A DNA stretch of 37,577 nt, taken from NCBI GenBank assembly GCA_030037435.1, contig JASHRI010000515.1, forward strand, positions 1 through 37,577. Reading direction: 5' to 3'. This document shows positions 33,232-37,577 of this stretch, one piece after another. The position numbers and the translations under genes are program-made. The first letter of the stretch is position 1, and every line of letters begins with the position of its first letter. The notes beneath the pieces were generated by a model that saw nothing but the letters and a program-made list of their open reading frames with translations, was not told the origin of the DNA and made no database searches. Source of the stretch: Candidatus Acidiferrales bacterium. GTDB lineage: Bacteria; Acidobacteriota; Terriglobia; Acidiferrales; UBA7541.

Positions 33232-34635
33232 CTAAAACGCTCCGCAGTTAATAAGCAATTTATCGCTCGCCGTCCATGCGCTTGCAGCGGTCAGGGTGAC
33301 ACTTGATACGGTAAAGGCTGTCTCTCGCGTCACGATGTTGGTGCTCATATCGCTAACCTGGCAGGACCATCCGTTCACAGCAGCAGGAAGACCGATCACT
33401 CCGCTTGTGGCCGTGCCGCCCGTCCCAACGTTGATCTCAAATGCTTGGGTTCCGTTCTGTTGAATAATGCTGGCGCTGGTTCCGAAGCCCGATGAGATCG
33501 TTGGGGCAGCGCCAGAGGCCACAATATTGTTCGTAACCGTGTTGTAGATTCCAGCATATGAAAGCGAGGGAAGCGCGGGGTCGTACCCTGTAAGAACGTC
33601 CCCTCCCGTGCAAGGGTCAGTCGATGAGCACCGACTTTCAAAGTATCCATCCAGACTGATTGTTCCCGCACTCGCGCTCTGCGACATGGCGGCGGCATTG
33701 TAGCGAGTGATGTCGCCGCCGCTGTCGTTTTCGACCGAGTCCGCAACGAAATCAGGGCCGATGTTGGAATGCAAATCGGTTTGCATCAATGAATCCGAGG
33801 TAGCCTGCATGGCACCTGTGGCGATGATCGTTCCTCGGCCCAAGGCCACGCCGCACTCTGCCAGGATTCCTACTTGTCCGGTGAAAAGAGAGAATTGGGA
33901 GTTTATGTAATGGTGCTGTGCATTTGAACTTGACGGAGTACCCGATGAACAGTTGGGGCCAGAAACGATGAGATCATTCGTATCGTTCCAAAATTTTGCC
34001 TCAAGTTTCCAGTTGTTCGTATTGATACCAGTATTGTTGAAAACCTCGATTCCGAACTGATGGGCACCACTGAAATTCTGAACATAAACGCCAGCGCCAA
34101 TTCTTTGCCCTTCCGTGCCACCAAACTCAATTCCGCCCGCGCCGGAGTTTGGGTTCCCATTGCCGTCGATTACGATGCAATCAATCAGGCCTGCGCGGTC
34201 GTTCTGATTGCCACTAGCGGACACGATTTGCTCAATGAACGCGCCACTTCCGGTGTAGTTGAACACGGTCGATGTACCGACTACGGAACCGGATACGACG
34301 TTCCCTCCGCCGCATGATCCGATGACGTTGATTGCATCGTTGTGTCCAGATGTACCGAGAATAAGCTGCGTTGAAGTTGTCCATAGGCCACCCCCCATTC
34401 GGATCGTTCCGTATTTGGAACCATCCCTAGCGGTCGGCAACGCGGAATAAGCCGCACTCCAATCAGCCTTTGCGCTGCTCCAACTCAATCCGCTGTTCGA
34501 ATTATTCCCGTTGATGCTCACGAATTGAATAGCGTCGGGCATAGCGGGCTGGATGGCGACTGTGTTTACGTTGACCTGGGCTCTAAGTCCTGTGGCGAAC
34601 AACATCAGGAAGGCCGCTGCGATAACTTTTCTCAT
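33232..34635 (-). CDS. Secreted protein of unknown function, probably beta-helical or beta-rich
   Basis: The 467-residue protein begins with a signal peptide (KVIAAAFLMLFATGLRAQ). The mature part is rich in Gly, Ser, Asn and Thr with few Lys. Short repeated beta-like stretches include GLIDCIVIDGNGN, IGAGVYVQNFSGAHQFGIEVFNNTG and LGRGTIIATGAMQATSDSLM. Such composition and spacing suggest a right-handed beta-helix, like pectate-lyase-type or phage-spike proteins. The C-terminal part (VNGWSCQVSDMSTNIVTRE, LTAASAWTASDKLLINCGAF) resembles a compact beta domain seen in phage-like proteins. No catalytic motif is recognised. It lies opposite to and downstream of the EPS operon and may bind or cleave the exported polymer; this is inference. 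The start at 34635 is favoured by the signal peptide and a preceding GAGGACGAG. Confidence 0.75.
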   Translation of the reverse strand: MRKVIAAAFLMLFATGLRAQVNVNTVAIQPAMPDAIQFVSINGNNSNSGLSWSSAKADWSAAYSALPTARDGSKYGTIRMGGGLWTTSTQLILGTSGHNDAINVIGSCGGGNVVSGSVVGTSTVFNYTGSGAFIEQIVSASGNQNDRAGLIDCIVIDGNGNPNSGAGGIEFGGTEGQRIGAGVYVQNFSGAHQFGIEVFNNTGINTNNWKLEAKFWNDTNDLIVSGPNCSSGTPSSSNAQHHYINSQFSLFTGQVGILAECGVALGRGTIIATGAMQATSDSLMQTDLHSNIGPDFVADSVENDSGGDITRYNAAAMSQSASAGTISLDGYFESRCSSTDPCTGGDVLTGYDPALPSLSYAGIYNTVTNNIVASGAAPTISSGFGTSASIIQQNGTQAFEINVGTGGTATSGVIGLPAAVNGWSCQVSDMSTNIVTRETAFTVSSVTLTAASAWTASDKLLINCGAF

Positions 34636-35014
34636 CTCGTCCTCATTGCGTCATCGGAAAATAATAAGTTTATCCGGTTTGCCAGATTATCGAATTTAAC
34701 ATAGCGCACGACTGTATAAGGATTAGCCGGCTCAGTTCCGGTTCCGAGCGACAAGTTCGTCACGGGCGCTTGCCGCCTCAAAACGCGAGCCAAAATATGG
34801 GTGCACAATGCGGCGTTGGAGCGCGGAAATCGAGGGGCCGGTGAGGGCTCGCCGAATCAGGATGAATTGTGCAGAGCTATGGAGTGCGCGATGGGAACTT
34901 GTAACTACTCGGTGCCTTTTCAGGGTCGTGCCCGTGCGACGAGCATCTATTCACCATCTGTGGCTGTCGGTGCCTTGACCGTTTGGAGGCGCCGCGGATT
35001 GCTCGATCCGGAGT

Positions 35015-35110
35015 TCAACCGATTCGGTTCCTTGTTCCTGCGGAATGCGCCGCGTGATGGCAGTCAGAACAGAGCGTTATGAGGTTGGCACCCGTGTCAT
35101 TTCCGAGTTT
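35015..35110 (-). pseudogene. C-terminal remnant of an HNH endonuclease
   Basis: The minus strand reads GNDTGANLITLCSDCHHAAH, followed by a short tail and a stop at 35015-35017. This matches the end of HNH nucleases, which have (G)GND...NLITLC..CH...H, including the second zinc-binding CxxC/H pair. The upstream sequence in that frame lacks the first CxxC and the catalytic His-His block, and I found neither in the other two minus frames nearby. Only the last third of the domain seems to remain. HNH genes occur as free-standing mobile nucleases, so this may mark an old insertion or recombination site. Confidence 0.5.
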
Positions 35111-35360
35111 GCCGTTGGTCGAGCTAGTGGCAGCACAAGAGAATTCCTGTCGTGCGCCGCCTTCGGAAGGTAGCTTTGGCCTTATCCGGTTGAGCGGGCT
35201 GCTCGTAGGCTGCTGCCTAGCACCCCTCAATTTGGGCGCTTGGGCTTTGCAATTCTTCGTCCGGGCGAAGCAACTGGGCCACCCTCGTCGATACGATCGC
35301 ATCCATTTGCAGCCCGTCGTGGCCTGAACTGCGCCCTCTCCCGCCTCATTCCTCGTCTGT

Positions 35361-35368
35361 GCTAGAGT
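35361..35368 (+). promoter_or_regulatory. Possible extended -10 promoter of the chimeric gene
   Basis: TGTGCTAGAGT spans about 35358-35368 and fits an extended -10 (TG, one base, TAGAGT) 14 bases before the ATG at 35383. A transcript starting near 35375 would have almost no leader. No good -35 is seen at 17 bases. If correct, the borrowed ABC-ATPase 5' end brought its promoter with it. Confidence 0.3.
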
Positions 35369-35382
35369 GCCTGAGCGCTCCG

Positions 35383-37365
35383 ATGGACCCTGCTGCCATC
35401 TCCACCGAAAATCTGACGCGCCGCTCCGGCGGCCTGCTCGCCGTCGACCGCATCAACCTTCGCGTTACTCCCGGCCAGTTTTTCGGTTTTCTCAGCCCCA
35501 ACGGCGCCGGCAAAACATTGTTCAACGCGATATTCCAGGGCTGCTTAGTATTCGCCTGTCTTGTGCTCGCATGGCTACTTCGCTTCGAGTTCCATCTGCC
35601 ATATCGCTATCTGCTGTTTACCGCTGCACCGCTCCTGATCGCCATTCGTGTGGCCGCGATCGCTCAGTTTGGCCTTCTGCATGGTTGGTGGCGCTACGCG
35701 GGTCTAAGAGACGTTCTTGGCATCATCAAAGCGGTTCTGCTGGGCTCGATCTTATTCTTCGTTCTCATGCGCTATGTCCTTCACGCTACAGCGTTCCCGC
35801 GGTCGATTTACATCCTGGAAGCGCTGCTCACCGCAGGCGCTCTGGCCGGCGTACGGCTTCTCTCCCGTGTTTTGCATGAATCTGTCCAGAGCGGATCGGG
35901 TTCCTACAAACGCGTCATGATTATTGGCGCGGGTCTCGCGGCTGAAACGATCCTGCGTGAAATCAGGCGTCCAGGGAGCGGCTATGTTGCCCTGGGTTGC
36001 TTGGATGACGATCGCTCGAAGCTGGGCATCAGAATCCATGGCGTTCCGGTGCTGGGCGCTGTTGAACAACTTCCCAAGCTGTTGGGTGCTCATCCAGCCG
36101 ACGAGATACTGATCGCCGTTCCCTCGGCAACTGGATCGCAGATGCGGCGATTTGTTGAAATATGCGAGCAATCGCACGTTCCCTTTAAGACCGTGCCGGC
36201 CCTCAGAGACATCATCGCGGGAGAGGTCAGTATTCGACAGCTTCGAAAAGTCAATTTGGAAGACCTTTTGAATCGCGAGCCGGCGCGAATTGATCTGGAA
36301 TCTGTACAGAAGCAGATCGCGCGTCGCGTCGTACTCGTCACGGGCGCGGCTGGGTCCATCGGATCGGAGCTTTGCCGGCAGATTCTGGAGTACAGTCCTG
36401 CCAAACTGGTGTGCGTGGACCAGAACGAAACGGGCCTGTTTTATTTGGGCCACGATCTTTCGAGTCGTTTGGGTCAAACGGAGCTGATCTCCTGTGTTGC
36501 GGACATCCGCGATGTAGAGCGCCTGCGAGGCATCTTCGCGCAGCATTCTCCTCTTGTGGTTTTTCACGCGGCTGCTTACAAACACGTGCCTATCATGGAA
36601 TTGAATGTCCAGGAGGCCGTCCAAAACAACGTGTTTGCTCTAACGGGTCTTTTAGAGGTGGCTGAGGCAGGGAAATGCGAGAGCTTTGTATTGATTTCCT
36701 CTGACAAGGCAGTCAATCCCGCCAGCGTCATGGGCGTCACAAAGAGAATCGGTGAACTGATTCTATCTTCACGCCCTCGAAATGGGATGCGCTGCGTCTC
36801 GGTCCGCTTTGGAAACGTCTTGGGATCAAGCGGCAGTGTCGTACCGATTCTCGAGCGCCAGCTTCAGGCGAATCAGCCCCTGACGATTACTCACCCCGAA
36901 ATTAAGCGCTTTTTTATGACGACTCCCGAGGCTGTTGCGCTGGTCCTTCAGGCTTTTGCGATCGGTGAACATGGAGACATCCTTGTTTTGGACATGGGTG
37001 AGCCAATCAAGATTCTCGAACTGGCTCAAAGTCTCATTCGCCTGTCGGGCAAATCGGAGGAAGCTGTCCCGATTCGTTTCACGGGGCTTCGAGTGGGCGA
37101 GAAACTAATTGAAGAGCTCTTTTATCCGAATGAAGTGGTACACGCCACGCGCTTTGACGAGATCAAAATCACGCGCGGCACGATTCATGGTTGGCACGAC
37201 CTGCAGCGTCTCCTGCGGGAACTGAAGGATTCACTCACCATCGACGGTGCGGCGCCAGTTCGCGCCAAACTCGGCGAGATCGTTCCCGAATACTCATGCG
37301 AAACCAAATCCACGGACTCTTCAGACCAACCGATTCTGCAATCGCGTTCAGCCGTGGAAGGCTAG
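35383..37365 (+). CDS. CapD/PglF/WbpM-type nucleotide-sugar 4,6-dehydratase with an ABC-ATPase-derived N-terminus
   Basis: From the ATG at 35383 the protein has 660 residues. Residues 1-45 match the start of ABC-transporter ATPases (ISTENLTRRSGGLLAVDRI, FFGFLSPNGAGKT) and end at the Walker A motif, whose first Gly is Ser38. From residue 46 it becomes a normal membrane-anchored CapD-type enzyme. This has hydrophobic helices to about 140, a first Rossmann domain (RVMIIGAGLAAETILREI) and a catalytic SDR domain (VVLVTGAAGSIGSELCRQIL, about 314-333). The active-site segment SSDKAVNPASVMGVTKR has the Met450-x3-Lys454 pair that replaces Tyr-x3-Lys in this family. PglF/WbpM make UDP-4-keto-6-deoxy-GlcNAc for N-acylated sugars. 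An in-frame TTG at 35518 would start the enzyme without the ABC part, at a normal length of 615. An upstream GTG at 35359 lies within the presumed promoter. Confidence 0.9.
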   Translation: MDPAAISTENLTRRSGGLLAVDRINLRVTPGQFFGFLSPNGAGKTLFNAIFQGCLVFACLVLAWLLRFEFHLPYRYLLFTAAPLLIAIRVAAIAQFGLLHGWWRYAGLRDVLGIIKAVLLGSILFFVLMRYVLHATAFPRSIYILEALLTAGALAGVRLLSRVLHESVQSGSGSYKRVMIIGAGLAAETILREIRRPGSGYVALGCLDDDRSKLGIRIHGVPVLGAVEQLPKLLGAHPADEILIAVPSATGSQMRRFVEICEQSHVPFKTVPALRDIIAGEVSIRQLRKVNLEDLLNREPARIDLESVQKQIARRVVLVTGAAGSIGSELCRQILEYSPAKLVCVDQNETGLFYLGHDLSSRLGQTELISCVADIRDVERLRGIFAQHSPLVVFHAAAYKHVPIMELNVQEAVQNNVFALTGLLEVAEAGKCESFVLISSDKAVNPASVMGVTKRIGELILSSRPRNGMRCVSVRFGNVLGSSGSVVPILERQLQANQPLTITHPEIKRFFMTTPEAVALVLQAFAIGEHGDILVLDMGEPIKILELAQSLIRLSGKSEEAVPIRFTGLRVGEKLIEELFYPNEVVHATRFDEIKITRGTIHGWHDLQRLLRELKDSLTIDGAAPVRAKLGEIVPEYSCETKSTDSSDQPILQSRSAVEG

Positions 37366-37559
37366 CCCCGACTCCCCGAACTTTCCCTGCCGCGCTCTTC
37401 ACCCTGCCCTTAGAATGCCGTAGGCTTAATCTCCGCTCCGGTCTCCCTCCTTCGCTCCGCAGCACAATCAGTTCGCCGCCACCGTGCGCCTTGCTCCCGG
37501 AATAAAAATTACTGTAACTACGACACTCATAGGGGTATGTATTGGTCTTTGAATTCCCC

Positions 37560-37565
37560 AGGAGG
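37560..37565 (+). promoter_or_regulatory. Ribosome binding site of the next gene
   Basis: AGGAGG at 37560-37565 stands five bases before the ATG at 37571. It is a perfect Shine-Dalgarno sequence at ideal spacing, showing that a plus-strand gene starts at the window's right edge. The 205 bases between 37366 and 37570 hold no other gene that I can see. Confidence 0.75.
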
Positions 37566-37570
37566 AATCC

Positions 37571-37577
37571 ATGAACC
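37571..37577 (+). CDS. Start of an unidentified gene, cut by the window edge
   Basis: Only ATG, one further codon (Asn) and one base are inside the window, so nothing can be said of its product. The call rests on the strong ribosome binding site just upstream. Confidence 0.6.

Larger units (their letters stand above)
34636..35382. other. Gene-poor stretch between the secreted protein and the CapD-type gene
   Basis: About 750 bases hold no intact gene that I can support. Next to 34636 is the leader and presumed promoter region of the minus-strand secreted-protein gene (AT-rich around 34660-34710). Open frames on the plus strand at 34801-35082 and 35079-35327 have no recognisable motif and an odd composition. 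The one recognisable piece is an HNH-like fragment on the minus strand (separate entry). The right end (35341-35382) is the apparent promoter of the chimeric gene. The region looks like the scar of past rearrangement. Confidence 0.55.

Noticed and set aside
34801-35327. Two overlapping plus-strand open frames in the gene-poor stretch
   Set aside because: No motif, no good ribosome binding site and unusual residue composition; they cover the HNH-like remnant on the other strand.
35359-35382. GTG at 35359 as the start of the chimeric gene
   Set aside because: It overlaps a likely -10 element and adds eight residues that are not part of either parent family.
1-37577. CRISPR arrays, tRNA or rRNA genes, intact insertion sequences
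   Set aside because: No regularly spaced repeats, no cloverleaf or rRNA-like segments and no transposase-like protein were found on reading both strands.

Overview
The window looks like a chromosomal segment from an Acidobacteriota-type soil bacterium. This is inferred from the moderately high GC, the gene style (PilZ protein, M20 dipeptidase, tannase-family esterase, several GTG/TTG starts) and a large Wzx/Wzy exopolysaccharide (EPS) locus built around an outer-membrane protein with many SLBB repeats. No search was run, so the taxonomy is tentative.

Layout. (1) Positions 1-2472 hold housekeeping genes on the minus strand: the N-terminal part of nicotinate phosphoribosyltransferase, an HU-type DNA-binding protein with a clear promoter and terminator, and an M20 metallopeptidase with its own terminator. 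(2) Positions 2681-7970 hold a PilZ protein and then a plus-strand group that looks suited to plant-ester degradation: a secreted tannase/feruloyl-esterase-family hydrolase, a DUF3237-type gene broken by a one-base frameshift, an MFS transporter and a secreted esterase. (3) Positions 8197-33076 hold an all-plus EPS locus of about 25 kb.

The EPS locus begins with two proteins carrying degenerate response-regulator receiver domains. The export machinery follows: a 1241-residue polysaccharide-export/SLBB protein, a fusion of a PAP2 phosphatase to a Wzi-like barrel, and a Wzz-type chain-length protein without a kinase domain. A NusG/RfaH-family antiterminator sits behind a hairpin-rich leader. 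Next come a WbaP-type initiating phosphoglycosyltransferase, four SAM methyltransferases, a DegT-type PLP enzyme, a FemAB/GNAT-like acyltransferase, a Wzx flippase, a sulfotransferase, two GT4 glycosyltransferases, a divergent NodB-fold deacetylase, a Wzy polymerase and a WecB/TagA/CpsF glycosyltransferase. Together they predict a lipid-linked oligosaccharide that is started by WbaP, extended by at least three glycosyltransferases, heavily modified (possible methyl, acyl, amino and sulfate groups), flipped by Wzx, polymerised by Wzy and exported through the SLBB protein and the Wzi-like partner.

(4) Positions 33232-37577: a secreted, probably beta-helical protein of unknown function lies on the minus strand, followed by a gene-poor stretch containing what looks like the C-terminal remnant of an HNH endonuclease. 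A CapD/PglF/WbpM-type nucleotide-sugar 4,6-dehydratase follows, whose first 45 residues come from an unrelated ABC-transporter ATPase and end exactly at the Walker A motif. The window ends at the ribosome binding site and first codons of another gene.

Most notable: the ABC-ATPase/CapD chimera, the PAP2-Wzi fusion, the pair of degenerate receivers, the structured leader ahead of the NusG paralogue, and a sulfotransferase inside a bacterial EPS operon. No tRNA, rRNA, CRISPR array or intact insertion sequence was seen.
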